Part shown: positions 23,801 through 31,958 of the stretch, piece after piece
How positions within the stretch are numbered: position 1 is the first letter of the stretch
How the letters are laid out: every line of letters starts with the position of its first letter
From: Planctomycetota bacterium
Lineage (GTDB): Bacteria; Planctomycetota; Planctomycetia; Planctomycetales; Planctomycetaceae
Direction of reading: 5' to 3'
Assembly (NCBI GenBank): GCA_014584345.1
Contig: JACTNB010000006.1
Location: forward strand, 62,001-126,000
Length of the DNA: 64,000 bases
Program-made: the position numbers and the translations under genes
The notes under the pieces: model-generated
The model's database searches: none
What the model saw: the letters and a program-made list of their open reading frames with translations, nothing else
What the model was told of the DNA's origin: nothing

Positions 23801-24652
23801 CGAGGCAAGGCGTTCGGTCCCAAGCTCGATGGAATTGGAGCTCGCTACAACAAGGAAAATCTGATCCTGCACATTCTGCGGCCGAACGAAACCATTGCCA
23901 AGGGCTTTGAGACCGTTCAACTGGTGACCGTCGATGGTCTGGTGTTTACTGGTTTTATTTTACAGGAAGACGAGAAATCCCTCACCTTGGGGGTTGCCAC
24001 ATCGGATGGCAAGGGAAAGACCGAAGTGATCGCCAAGGAAGACATTGAACTCCGCAAGGAATTGAAAGCCAGTTCGATGCCGGAAGGGTTGATCAAAACC
24101 ATTGCTCCCAGTGAATTCCTCGACCTGCTGGAATACCTGACTCAACAAACGGCATTTTCCGTCAGTCCCGATGGCTGGATCGAAACCGGCCTGCAGGATG
24201 TCGGAGCATTACGCAAGCACGGGGACTTCGTGGAAATTTCACGCGATGCCCAGTTGAAGCTGGGTGAGAACTTCGCGCAAAACTGGACGCAACACGCCCA
24301 TCTGGTGTTGAGCGCAGCCGATCCGACCACGCGTGAATTTGCCTTCCATTCCCCCAACAGCACCGACGTGCAGTCTCCCGCGGTCGCCGTTCGATTATCA
24401 ACGCCGGCGGAAATTCGGCACATCCAGATTCAAAATCGCCGCAACCCCACATTCCATGCGCGTGCAAAGGATCTGGCGGTATGGGTTTCCGATGATGGAA
24501 ACGAGTGGCGTCAGGTCTGGAAGTCCGATGCACCCGCAGGTCAATACGAAATCGATCTGCCGGCAGGTACGCGTGGACGTTACATCAAAGTGGGTCTGGA
24601 TGGCAAAGGCATCTTGCATTTGAACCAGATCGTGATTTATGGTCAGCGTTAA
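20879..24652 (+). CDS. SGNH-hydrolase / PVC-type propeller dehydrogenase / HEAT / cytochrome c / discoidin fusion
   Basis: 1257 residues (in-frame ATG at 20885 is an alternative). Signal peptide or anchor about 5-33. Domains in order: SGNH/GDSL-like (about 45-245, GGSLAERM, GFNEHF, NGVHLNEEG as blocks I, III and V); PVC-type membrane-bound dehydrogenase propeller (about 375-720, DTNGDGKADVCKTF and DTNGDDVADE loops); HEAT-like helices (about 735-900); a class I cytochrome with C966-AAC-H970 followed by GPKLDGIGARYNKENLI and a MPEGL Met; a C-terminal discoidin-like domain (about 1120-1257). Parts 2-4 form a known planctomycete architecture. Probably oxidises a sugar or polyol outside the cytoplasm and passes electrons to cytochrome. 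Confidence 0.85.
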   Translation: MIMKKQIGLLCCLSVVPLFAGVLVYFSSPAGAAPKTNTPFEFRDRERVVLVGGSLAERMNLFGHFEASLHARFPEKHLVFRNFGWPADEVGNQQRPDNYTQIDNPFEVFGPELFICFFGFNEHFAGDSPADIQRFVGQYRAWIDTQREKFSKPDRPARFILVTPTAFEDPGNKHLPDGKRNNEVLKQYASAIQQLATDLGVPCIDLFTPTLSAFSREPGAQYSINGVHLNEEGDLLVSEELNRQMFGNTSGMKLDSADFARLREVVNEKSWLHLQDYRMLNGWYVYGGRRTWDTETFPKEFQKIRKMVEVRDQYLWDLASGKEVASEPDDSKTGEVFIPATMFGTRDEGFRKMREPPTLQYPTPEESIRQMTVPDGLEVRLFASEREFPELSNPTQMSFDNKGRLWVSCMTNYPQWLPGSARPGDKLLIFEDTNGDGKADVCKTFYDKLICPTGFEFHEDGVLVVDEPRIIFLRDTNGDDVADEITHVIDGIATDDTHHAMGAWEWSHGGLLYMLEGVSMSTTLETPWGPFRNKGPSGAYVLDPKSWKFRHFRTPGYGNPWCMVFDEWGMGRIGDGTNAQQHWTSPLSGYAVSSRRTLQPMFNNEGMRPAVGNEYLYSRHLPDDLQGQFTYACVINMHGMPRFEVGDEPGTAGYSGKRIADLLSSTDNFFRPVDPQIGPDGALWFGDWCNALIGHMQYSQRDPNRDHVHGRIYRLVNKHKPLLKPELQAEQSIETLLEQLESYELRTRYRARRELRARKQDDVYAALKTWIGPDVSDARLCEAMWLQESFREVDPQLIERILAKGDFHARSAAVHTVTNEVERYPAALDVFRRAIADEHPRVRLEALRGLSYLQTAEAAEVALRVIEKPLDYWLEYTLEHTLHALLPAADAADKEGKFLVSAPQPLRDYFRDYKFATGPGGQALKPLKDAENPDLPEKKRREAIKTLAGIGGGKANQGIVVYERVCAACHQIGERGKAFGPKLDGIGARYNKENLILHILRPNETIAKGFETVQLVTVDGLVFTGFILQEDEKSLTLGVATSDGKGKTEVIAKEDIELRKELKASSMPEGLIKTIAPSEFLDLLEYLTQQTAFSVSPDGWIETGLQDVGALRKHGDFVEISRDAQLKLGENFAQNWTQHAHLVLSAADPTTREFAFHSPNSTDVQSPAVAVRLSTPAEIRHIQIQNRRNPTFHARAKDLAVWVSDDGNEWRQVWKSDAPAGQYEIDLPAGTRGRYIKVGLDGKGILHLNQIVIYGQR

Positions 24653-24773
24653 ACCAACTCGAGGGACAGGCAACGAGCCTGCCTGCGTCGCGGGAATCGG
24701 CGGAGCAACATTCCGCGCGGTTCGCCCTCGCGCGAGAGGTTGGGTAATTCATTTCAGAAACAGGAGGTTTGCG

Positions 24774-25268
24774 ATGCCCATTAGCCGTCATCTTGCCTGG
24801 CGTGGTGTTTATGTGTTCGGAGTGATTGCCAGTCTGTGTATGACCAGTCTGGTCGCTGCCCAGGAACCCAAAGCAGAAAAACCGCCAGCCAAGGATCAGC
24901 CCGCCGAGGAACCGGAATTATCACCGGAGGAGAAGGAAAAACGCCTGTTGTCGCATTTCATGCGTCGCAAGCTGGAAGCCTCCAGCGAGATTCTCGAAGG
25001 GTTATCGATCGAGGATTTCACTCTCATCAAGGAGGGGGCCACCAAGTTGTACAAGATGAGCACGGTGGAAAAGTGGCGCCGTTCGAACGACGCGTTGTAT
25101 CGTCAGTACAGCAGCGAATTTCAACGGGTGACTCAGGACTTGATTCGTTCTGCGGATCAGGGAGATTTGGATCGTTCCGCATTGAAATGGATGGATGTAA
25201 CCATGAAGTGCATCGAATGTCATCGATATGTTCGTGAAACTCTGATTATCTCCACGCCTGCCCCCTGA
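24774..25268 (+). CDS. Small exported cytochrome c'-like protein
   Basis: 164 residues; a full AGGAGG lies six bases before the ATG. Signal peptide (about 1-30) ends in VAAQ and is followed by a Lys/Pro/Glu-rich linker (30-55). The rest is helical with a single C-terminal haem motif C146-IEC-H150, the layout of cytochrome c' and related four-helix haem proteins, where the motif sits in the last helix. It is the last gene before the terminator at 25310 and directly follows the large cytochrome-containing dehydrogenase, so it may be its electron acceptor; that link is inference. Confidence 0.78.
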   Translation: MPISRHLAWRGVYVFGVIASLCMTSLVAAQEPKAEKPPAKDQPAEEPELSPEEKEKRLLSHFMRRKLEASSEILEGLSIEDFTLIKEGATKLYKMSTVEKWRRSNDALYRQYSSEFQRVTQDLIRSADQGDLDRSALKWMDVTMKCIECHRYVRETLIISTPAP

Positions 25269-25309
25269 TGTCGTTTATTCAGGGAATCGTGCTGAAACCG
25301 AACCCTGTG

Positions 25310-25336
25310 AAGGGCCAGATTTTTCTGGCCCTTTTT
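25310..25336 (+). terminator. Rho-independent terminator
   Basis: Perfect 10-base stem AAGGGCCAGA / TCTGGCCCTT (25310-25319, 25324-25333) with a TTTT loop and a following T-run, about 40 bases after the cytochrome c'-like gene. It separates that gene from the MoxR operon. The A-rich/T-rich flanks are weak on the opposite strand, so it works mainly in the plus direction. Confidence 0.88.
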
Positions 25337-25526
25337 GTTCATTCCTGCAGAATACCGCGCACTCCCAGGCAATCCGTTCGTCCGCCGCGCGGTATTGCGA
25401 CGAGGGTCCGGGGATACCGCCCCTGTTCCGCTCGGGCATGGAACGTTCCGGTGACCGATCCCTGTTCGAGTAACATCAGCTCGACAACTAATCCAATCCG
25501 TTTATTACTGAATTGACAGGTTCAGC

Positions 25527-26543
25527 ATGAGTCACGAAGCCGCGCTGCCACTCTCGGCGGATGACGTACCGCAAATCGATCAACTGCGAAATGTGCACAC
25601 CCGGTTAAAGGCGGAATTGGGGCGGGTCATCGTGGGACAGACGGAAGTGATCGACCGGTTGTTGATCTGCCTGTTCGCGCGGGGCCATGGCTTGTTGATG
25701 GGAGTGCCAGGCCTTGCGAAAACGTTGCTCGTCAGCAAACTGGCGGAGACACTTTCGCTCCGCTTTCATCGAGTGCAGTTCACCCCCGACCTGATGCCCA
25801 TGGACATAACGGGCACGGATATTCTCCAGGAGACGGAGAACGGGCGTCGGGTGTTCGAATTTGTGCACGGTCCGATCTTCGCGAATATCGTGCTGGCGGA
25901 TGAAATCAATCGCGCCCCTCCAAAAACACAGGCAGCCTTGCTGGAAGCGATGCAGGAATACCGAGTCACGGTGTTGGGGCGGGCCTACGACCTGGAAAAG
26001 CCGTTCCTGGTTCTGGCCACGCAAAACCCCGTGGAGCAGGAAGGGACCTATCCGCTGCCCGAGGCCCAACTCGATCGTTTTATGTTCCTGATCAAGCTCG
26101 ATTACCCCAGCGAGGCGGAAGAAATTCGCATCGCCGTTTCGACCACGGGAGAAGACCTGCCGGAATTATCCCATGTCCTGCATGCGGATGAAATTCTGAC
26201 GTTCCAGCAACTGGTGCGGCGCGTCCCCGTGCCCGACCACCTCTACCGTTACGCGGTGGGACTGGTCCGCAAAACCCGCCCCGAGGATGAAACCGCCCCC
26301 GGCTGGCTGAAGCCGCTCGTCGCCTGGGGTGCAGGTCCTCGCGCGGTCCAGTATCTGGTCCTGGGGGGCAAGGCGCGAGCCGCATTGCATGGCCGATACA
26401 TGGTCACGCGCGAGGATATCCAGGCCGTGGTTGCCCCGGTGTTGACGCACCGGATGATCACCACGTTTGCCGCGCAAAGCGAGGGGATCGACGCGGAACG
26501 CATCGTCCAGCGACTGGTCGACGAATCGCGAGGTGACACTTGA
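25527..26543 (+). CDS. MoxR-family AAA+ ATPase
   Basis: 338 residues, normal length. Walker A GVPGLAKT (59-66), Walker B IVLADEINRAPP (121-132), sensor 1 LVLATQNPVEQEGTYPLPEAQLDRF, and the C-terminal lid with GPRAVQYLVLGGKARAALHGR. MoxR ATPases act as chaperones for vWA proteins, and here the next genes encode DUF58 and two vWA membrane proteins, the standard MoxR-DUF58-Bat-type operon. Cytoplasmic. Shine-Dalgarno is weak (AGG). First gene after the terminator, so it carries the operon promoter somewhere in 25337-25526. Confidence 0.95.
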   Translation: MSHEAALPLSADDVPQIDQLRNVHTRLKAELGRVIVGQTEVIDRLLICLFARGHGLLMGVPGLAKTLLVSKLAETLSLRFHRVQFTPDLMPMDITGTDILQETENGRRVFEFVHGPIFANIVLADEINRAPPKTQAALLEAMQEYRVTVLGRAYDLEKPFLVLATQNPVEQEGTYPLPEAQLDRFMFLIKLDYPSEAEEIRIAVSTTGEDLPELSHVLHADEILTFQQLVRRVPVPDHLYRYAVGLVRKTRPEDETAPGWLKPLVAWGAGPRAVQYLVLGGKARAALHGRYMVTREDIQAVVAPVLTHRMITTFAAQSEGIDAERIVQRLVDESRGDT

Positions 26544-26755
26544 TGCCGCAATACCGGTATTCTGGCACCGCGGCAGCAGGCATGCCTGTACAGATCCAGC
26601 GAAACAGGGAAGAATGCTTCGTCACAGTTTGATTTTCAGGGTGTATGCCATTGGCTTCGCCTGGGAAACCCCATGTTGATGCAAAACCTGCCATGCACGG
26701 GTAGCGTCAGTGGCACCCGAATTCCCAAGCTAGAAAATGCAAGAGGAGACATCGG

Positions 26756-27667
26756 ATGGCAGCGGAGACCAAGCCTCGCGGTTTTCTGGATTCCGCGGTG
26801 CTTGCCCGCCTGGCAACAATACCGTTGTTGTCGCGGCGCGCGGTGATCGGCACCATCTCCGGAATTCACGCCAGCCCCCATCGAGGCTCCAGTGTGGAAT
26901 TCGCGGAATATCGCCGCTACGTGCCAGGGGACGATCCCCGTCGACTCGACTGGCGTGCCTTCGGGCGTTCCGATCGATATTACGTCAAGGAATTCGAGGC
27001 CGATACGAATTTGCGCTGCTGCCTGGTACTCGACACCAGCGGCTCCATGAACTTTGGATCCACGGGACAAACGCGACTCGAATACGCCCGCTGTCTGGCG
27101 GCCACCCTCGCAAGTCTCGTCGTGCGACAGGGAGATGCCATCGGACTGACCTGCGTCTCGGAAACCATATCCAGAACGATTCCCCCCCGCGGAACCCCCT
27201 CGCATCTGCGGGAAATATTTGATCTGCTGGAACAGACACAAGCCGCCGGCCAGACCGGTTTCGCAGGGAGCCTGCACGAACTGGCCGAGACCATCCCGCA
27301 ACGGGCAATGGTAATCCTGCTGTCCGATTTCCTTGCTCCGCCGGAGGAGTTCAAAACGGCATTTGAGCACCTGCGATTCCGCAAGCACGACGTTGTGGTG
27401 TTTCATCTGCTCGATCCACAAGAGTTGACTTTTTCTTTTCAACGTCCCACTCGTTTCCAGGGACTGGAAGGGGAACTGCAAATACTTGCCGATCCGCAAG
27501 ACATCGCGGTCCGCTACCACATCGCCCTGGAGGAATACCTGGCCGGGATGAAAGCGATCGCTCGTGGAGCCGGGGTGGACTACCAGTTTGTCCGAACGGA
27601 TCGCGCATACGAAAGCGTTCTGCAGGATTTTCTCACCGCGCGAATCCGTGGAGGTGGGCGCCGATGA
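26756..27667 (+). CDS. DUF58 domain protein with vWA-like MIDAS
   Basis: 303 residues, GAGGAG seven bases before the ATG. The DUF58 signature SSVEFAEYRRYVPGDDPRRL begins at 45 and continues as DWRAFGRSDRYYVKEF. A vWA fold follows with MIDAS DTSGS (93-97). Cytoplasmic or membrane-associated partner of the MoxR ATPase. The 212 bases between MoxR and this gene contain no gene and a 12-base palindrome CAGGCATGCCTG (26577-26588). Its stop overlaps the next start (ATGA). Confidence 0.94.
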   Translation: MAAETKPRGFLDSAVLARLATIPLLSRRAVIGTISGIHASPHRGSSVEFAEYRRYVPGDDPRRLDWRAFGRSDRYYVKEFEADTNLRCCLVLDTSGSMNFGSTGQTRLEYARCLAATLASLVVRQGDAIGLTCVSETISRTIPPRGTPSHLREIFDLLEQTQAAGQTGFAGSLHELAETIPQRAMVILLSDFLAPPEEFKTAFEHLRFRKHDVVVFHLLDPQELTFSFQRPTRFQGLEGELQILADPQDIAVRYHIALEEYLAGMKAIARGAGVDYQFVRTDRAYESVLQDFLTARIRGGGRR

Positions 27668-29685
27668 GTTTTCTGCAGCCTGCACTGCTGTGGGCCTTAC
27701 CCCTGATCACCCTGCCCGTGCTGATCCACCTGATGCAGCGCCGCCGACCTGAAACCGTGGGATGGGCCGCGATGTCGTTTCTGCTCTCCGCGACCGCGCT
27801 CCCCTCGGGTTATTCCCGGATTCGGCAATGGGTCGTGCTGGCCTTGCGCACGCTGGCATTCGCCGGTTTGATTCTGGCTATCAGCCGTCCCCTGGCCAGC
27901 AACTGGCTGCAACTGGCCATGCCTGCACGGGTCGATCTCACGCTGATTCTGCTCGATTGCTCTCCGAGTATGCAACAGCGGGAATCGGCCACGGGACCGA
28001 CCAAAATGCAGTCCATCCGCGAACAGCTCGCCGGCGTAATGAACAATATGCCTTCGCATCGCTGGGTGGTGATCGACAGTGCGAATCGCGTTCCGATCGA
28101 AATCTCATCCATCGCGGAACTCGATCGGATTGCGGAAGTCGAAGGAGTCAGTTCGTCTGCCGACATACCAGGAATGCTGCAGGCGGCTTACAACTTTCTG
28201 CAGTCCCAGCAATCCGCACGAACGGAAGTGTGGCTTTGCTCCGACGCCCGCAAGCAGGATTGGCAACCCGAGGACACCCGTTGGCAGGGACTGCGCGAAG
28301 CTTTCCAGAAATATCCCCTCGCGATTCGGTTTCATCTGCTGCTGTACCCCGCCCCGCCGAGACAGAATCGCTCCATCCGCATCACCTCCGCCCGCACACG
28401 TGCCGCGTCTCAAGGACGGGAGCTACTCTTATCCATGGCCATCCAACGATCCGATGCCTCGCATCAAGAGGCAATTCCGGTTCGACTGGAATGGAACGAG
28501 GTGGCGACCGAAATTCGCGTGGCGGCCGCGGGAGCCACAACCGAAGTGATCGATCATGTCATTCCTCTTCCCCATGGGTTGTCGCAGAGTTGGGGGCGTG
28601 TCGTCCTTCCACAAGACGAGAATCAGGCGGACAATGAATACTTTTTTGTTCACCAAGATTCCCTGCCCCGACGAACCCTCATTGTGACGGAACACCTCTC
28701 CGCCGCGCGCGCCTGGGAAGTGGCAGCGGAAGTTCAGGAAGAAACAGGCGATACATCACACGTCGAAATCCACGAACCGGGCGCGGCGGGCGGAGCCGAC
28801 TGGGAGGCTGTCTCGCTCGTGATCTGGCAGGCCGCACTCCCCGACGAGCCCGTGGCCACTCTCCTGCGGACAGTGGCCGAGCAGGGGACGCGGATTGTGT
28901 TTCTGCCCCCCGCGGGCGCGGGAGGGACAGCCTTTGCAGGACTCTCCTGGGGAGACTGGCAAGTTCCCCGCGGAGGCACGCGGGTGAACCGTTGGGTGAA
29001 GGACCACGACCTGCTGGCGAATGTGCGGAGCGGTTCCCCCTTGCCCCTGGAGGACCTGTTGATCTCCCGTTATCGTCAAATCAGGGGAGAAATGACACCT
29101 CTTGCCATGTTGTCGACGGAAGGTCCCCTGCTCTGTCGTGGTCTGACGAACCAGGCGAATATCTATTTTCTGGCGACAACCACCAGTCCGCTGGATTCCA
29201 CTCTGGAACAGAATGGCGTGGTCCTGTTCGTGTTGCTTCAACGGGCACTGGCCGCGGGTTCACTTTCACAAGGGACGACTCACGACGCGACGGCAGGGTC
29301 GGTTGCCACGGAGGCCGCGACTCACTGGACGAAATTGAACAAATCGGAACGATCCGTATCCACGAACCCTGCTCACACCGCGGGTGTTTATGCTCAAGGG
29401 GATAAACAGTTCGCGGTCAATCGAAGTCTGGCGGAGGACGCGACCACGCAACTGGACCCTGCCGCGATTGACCATCTGTTTGCAGGCTTGCACTATGATC
29501 GCCTCGACCGGCAAGCGGCGGATCGTAGTGAAATATTCCAGGAACTTTGGTCCACCTGCCTGCTGCTGATGCTCATCGCGCTCCTTGCCGAGTCCGCGGT
29601 TTGTCTTCCCAGACAGCCTGCAAGGCCATTGCGTGCATCCCAGGCCAGCGATTTTCCCTCTGCCACAAGGAGGGCCACTTCGTGA
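27664..29685 (+). CDS. BatA-like membrane protein with vWA domain
   Basis: 673 residues. The N-terminus is the BatA signature MSFLQPALLWALPLITLPVL followed by HLMQRRRPE, with a second membrane span near 60-78. A vWA domain follows with MIDAS DCSPS (about 99-103). The central 200-550 is extracytoplasmic and beta-rich. A final membrane span (about 620-640) lies near the C-terminus. Overlaps the DUF58 gene by four bases and the next gene by four bases. Typical third gene of a MoxR/Bat operon; the function of these operons in planctomycetes is not established. Confidence 0.88.
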   Translation: MSFLQPALLWALPLITLPVLIHLMQRRRPETVGWAAMSFLLSATALPSGYSRIRQWVVLALRTLAFAGLILAISRPLASNWLQLAMPARVDLTLILLDCSPSMQQRESATGPTKMQSIREQLAGVMNNMPSHRWVVIDSANRVPIEISSIAELDRIAEVEGVSSSADIPGMLQAAYNFLQSQQSARTEVWLCSDARKQDWQPEDTRWQGLREAFQKYPLAIRFHLLLYPAPPRQNRSIRITSARTRAASQGRELLLSMAIQRSDASHQEAIPVRLEWNEVATEIRVAAAGATTEVIDHVIPLPHGLSQSWGRVVLPQDENQADNEYFFVHQDSLPRRTLIVTEHLSAARAWEVAAEVQEETGDTSHVEIHEPGAAGGADWEAVSLVIWQAALPDEPVATLLRTVAEQGTRIVFLPPAGAGGTAFAGLSWGDWQVPRGGTRVNRWVKDHDLLANVRSGSPLPLEDLLISRYRQIRGEMTPLAMLSTEGPLLCRGLTNQANIYFLATTTSPLDSTLEQNGVVLFVLLQRALAAGSLSQGTTHDATAGSVATEAATHWTKLNKSERSVSTNPAHTAGVYAQGDKQFAVNRSLAEDATTQLDPAAIDHLFAGLHYDRLDRQAADRSEIFQELWSTCLLLMLIALLAESAVCLPRQPARPLRASQASDFPSATRRATS

Positions 29686-31886
29686 CTATGGCGCATCAAC
29701 TCCAGTTCACAACAACGTGGCCATGCATTGCGTTCTCGGTGGGGCTCATGCTCTTGGCCACGGGGTTGAGTTTTTACTCCTGGTGCCGGGCTGGCCATGG
29801 GAACGTCCTCGGCAGGCAGGAACTGCTCCGACTGTTGATCATCGGCTGCGTGCTGGTGCTACTCAATCAACCCGAGTGGATCTTGAAATACAGCCCCGAA
29901 TCAAAACCCGTCGTTGCCGTGCTGTGGGACGATTCGGGCAGCATGCAAACGGAAGACCAGGTAATGCCATATGCCGCCGAACCGCAAGTTGTTCCCCGGA
30001 GCGAGGCCGTTCAATTTTTCACGAATCCCGCGTTCTGGCAACCGCTTACAGAGCGTCTGAACGTGGTACTGGAATCCTTCGGCAACAGGGAAGACCCACC
30101 CGGATCGAACCTGTATGAACCTCTGACGCAAGTCGCCCAGCGCTACGAGAATCTGTTGGGGATCGTGTTGATTTCGGATGGCGACTGGAATGCGGGGCGT
30201 CCTCCCGTGGAGGCGGCCACTCAATTACGCCGAATGGGATTGCCCGTATTCACGCTGCTGGCGGGAAGTCCACGACCATTGCCTGACCTGAACCTGCTCC
30301 AGTTGGATCCGCCGACGTCCGGGAATGTGGGAAAAACCGTGCGGATTCCTTTCACGATTCACAACTCCCTGCCCGAGGCCTTCGCCACGACGGTCACCCT
30401 CACGACCTCTGCGGGAGAAACGCTACAGCGGGATCTCGTGCTGGCAGCGCGAGGAACCACAAGCGATGCGTTTTTGTGGACTCCTCCCGCGGAAGGGGAC
30501 TTCACGTTATCCGTCACCGTCCCCCGCCACGAGGACGAACGACTGGCAGACAACAATCATCGCCAGGCGTCAATCCGCATTCATAGGGAGCAATTGCGGG
30601 TATTGCTGGTGGAATCCTACCCCCGCTGGGAATACCGATATTTGCGGAATGCCTTGTCGCGCGATCCCGGGATCGACGTCGCCTGTCTGTTGTATCATCC
30701 GGGCCTGGAGGCACCCGGCGGGGGATCGTCCGATTACATCAAGGAGTTCCCCGCTTCCATCGAGGCCCTGGCCCGTTACGACGTCGTGTTTCTGGGGGAT
30801 GTGGGCCTGGAACCGGGACAACTCACCGTGGAGGACTGTCAACGGATACGGGGACTGGTGGAACAACAGGCGGGAGGCTTGATTTTCATGCCGGGACTGC
30901 GGGGGCGGCAGGCGAGTCTGATCGAATCGACCTTGAGCGACTTATACCCAGTAGTGCTCGATTCCTCTCAACCGGGAGGCTGGGGCTCGCGTACGCCCGC
31001 CACTCTCCATCTGACGGACTCGGGACGCCGCAGCCTGTTGACAAAACTGGCGGACACAAACGACCAGAATGCACAGGTCTGGGAAAACCTGCCTGGCTTC
31101 CAATGGCATGCGGCGGTCCAGAGGGCCAAGGCGGGAACCGAAACGCTGGCCGTTCACAGCGAGATGAGCAACGAATTCGGAAGACTCCCGCTCCTCGTGA
31201 CAAAACCGCAGGGAGCCGGCAAGGTCCTGTTCATGGGGACCGATGGAGCCTGGCGCTGGCGGAAGGGAGTCGAGGATCTGTACCACTATCGTTTTTGGGG
31301 ACAAGTCATCCGCTGGATGGCCTACCAGCGTAACATGGCCAGAGGAGAAACCCTGCGATTGGTCTTTACTCCCGAGCAACCTGAAATCGGCCAGACGCTT
31401 TCCCTGCAGGCACACGTTATGAATCAGAGTGGCGAACCGCTCAACCAGGCGGATGTCCAGGCGACCATCACAACGCCCGGAGGCACAACGAAGACTCTTC
31501 GTATGCGGGCAGAAACCGGTGAATGGGGAACCTACCAGGGGCAGTTTCAGGCCGAAATGGCAGGAAAACACCGGCTGTTACTTGCCTGCACGCAGACGGA
31601 AGCGACACTGGAAACCAGTTTCCTCGTGCAAGGACAACCCCGGGAGCAAACAGGGAAACCGGCCCGACCGGAAGTGCTGGAGGAAATTTCCCGTTTAACA
31701 AACGCTGCGACGATTCCCCTGCAGAGCGAAAACAGTTCGCTGATTCTTGATCAACTCAGGAAACTCCCCTTGCCCCCCCCCTCGACAAAACGACTGCAAT
31801 TGTGGAATCACCCACTCGTGGCCGCGGTCTTGGGAGGGTTGCTGGTCCTCTTTTGGGTCTGGCGAAAGGCCAGCGGTCTGACTTAA
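29682..31886 (+). CDS. vWA/glutamine-amidotransferase-like membrane protein
   Basis: 734 residues from GTG at 29682, chosen because AGGAGG (29668-29673) lies eight bases upstream and the GTG overlaps the preceding TGA; an ATG at 29688 is the alternative. Two N-terminal membrane spans (about 14-35 and 48-62), a vWA-type MIDAS DDSGS (83-87), then a long extracytoplasmic region with an amidotransferase-like segment (VLLVESYPRWEYRYLRNAL near 310) and a DUF1355-like layout, and a C-terminal membrane span (about 705-725). Such proteins follow BatA in planctomycete MoxR operons. Catalytic Cys of class I amidotransferases is not seen. Confidence 0.82.
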   Translation: MTMAHQLQFTTTWPCIAFSVGLMLLATGLSFYSWCRAGHGNVLGRQELLRLLIIGCVLVLLNQPEWILKYSPESKPVVAVLWDDSGSMQTEDQVMPYAAEPQVVPRSEAVQFFTNPAFWQPLTERLNVVLESFGNREDPPGSNLYEPLTQVAQRYENLLGIVLISDGDWNAGRPPVEAATQLRRMGLPVFTLLAGSPRPLPDLNLLQLDPPTSGNVGKTVRIPFTIHNSLPEAFATTVTLTTSAGETLQRDLVLAARGTTSDAFLWTPPAEGDFTLSVTVPRHEDERLADNNHRQASIRIHREQLRVLLVESYPRWEYRYLRNALSRDPGIDVACLLYHPGLEAPGGGSSDYIKEFPASIEALARYDVVFLGDVGLEPGQLTVEDCQRIRGLVEQQAGGLIFMPGLRGRQASLIESTLSDLYPVVLDSSQPGGWGSRTPATLHLTDSGRRSLLTKLADTNDQNAQVWENLPGFQWHAAVQRAKAGTETLAVHSEMSNEFGRLPLLVTKPQGAGKVLFMGTDGAWRWRKGVEDLYHYRFWGQVIRWMAYQRNMARGETLRLVFTPEQPEIGQTLSLQAHVMNQSGEPLNQADVQATITTPGGTTKTLRMRAETGEWGTYQGQFQAEMAGKHRLLLACTQTEATLETSFLVQGQPREQTGKPARPEVLEEISRLTNAATIPLQSENSSLILDQLRKLPLPPPSTKRLQLWNHPLVAAVLGGLLVLFWVWRKASGLT

Positions 31887-31924
31887 AATACATCCTCACT
31901 CCGTTTCTGCATATTTAACGAGAC

Positions 31925-31940
31925 GCCACCTCCGGGTGGC
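31925..31940 (+). promoter_or_regulatory. Hairpin just before the DUF4175-like gene
   Basis: GCCACC-TCCG-GGTGGC, a perfect six-base stem with a stable tetraloop, ends 18 bases before the start at 31959 and has no T-run. It may limit readthrough or mask the ribosome site of the next gene inside the operon. Confidence 0.4.
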
Positions 31941-31958
31941 CTACCGTGAAGGCAAGGC

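Noticed and set aside
26577..26588. Perfect palindrome CAGGCATGCCTG between MoxR and DUF58 genes
   Set aside because: A single 12-base palindrome in 212 bases without promoter context; too weak to call a site.
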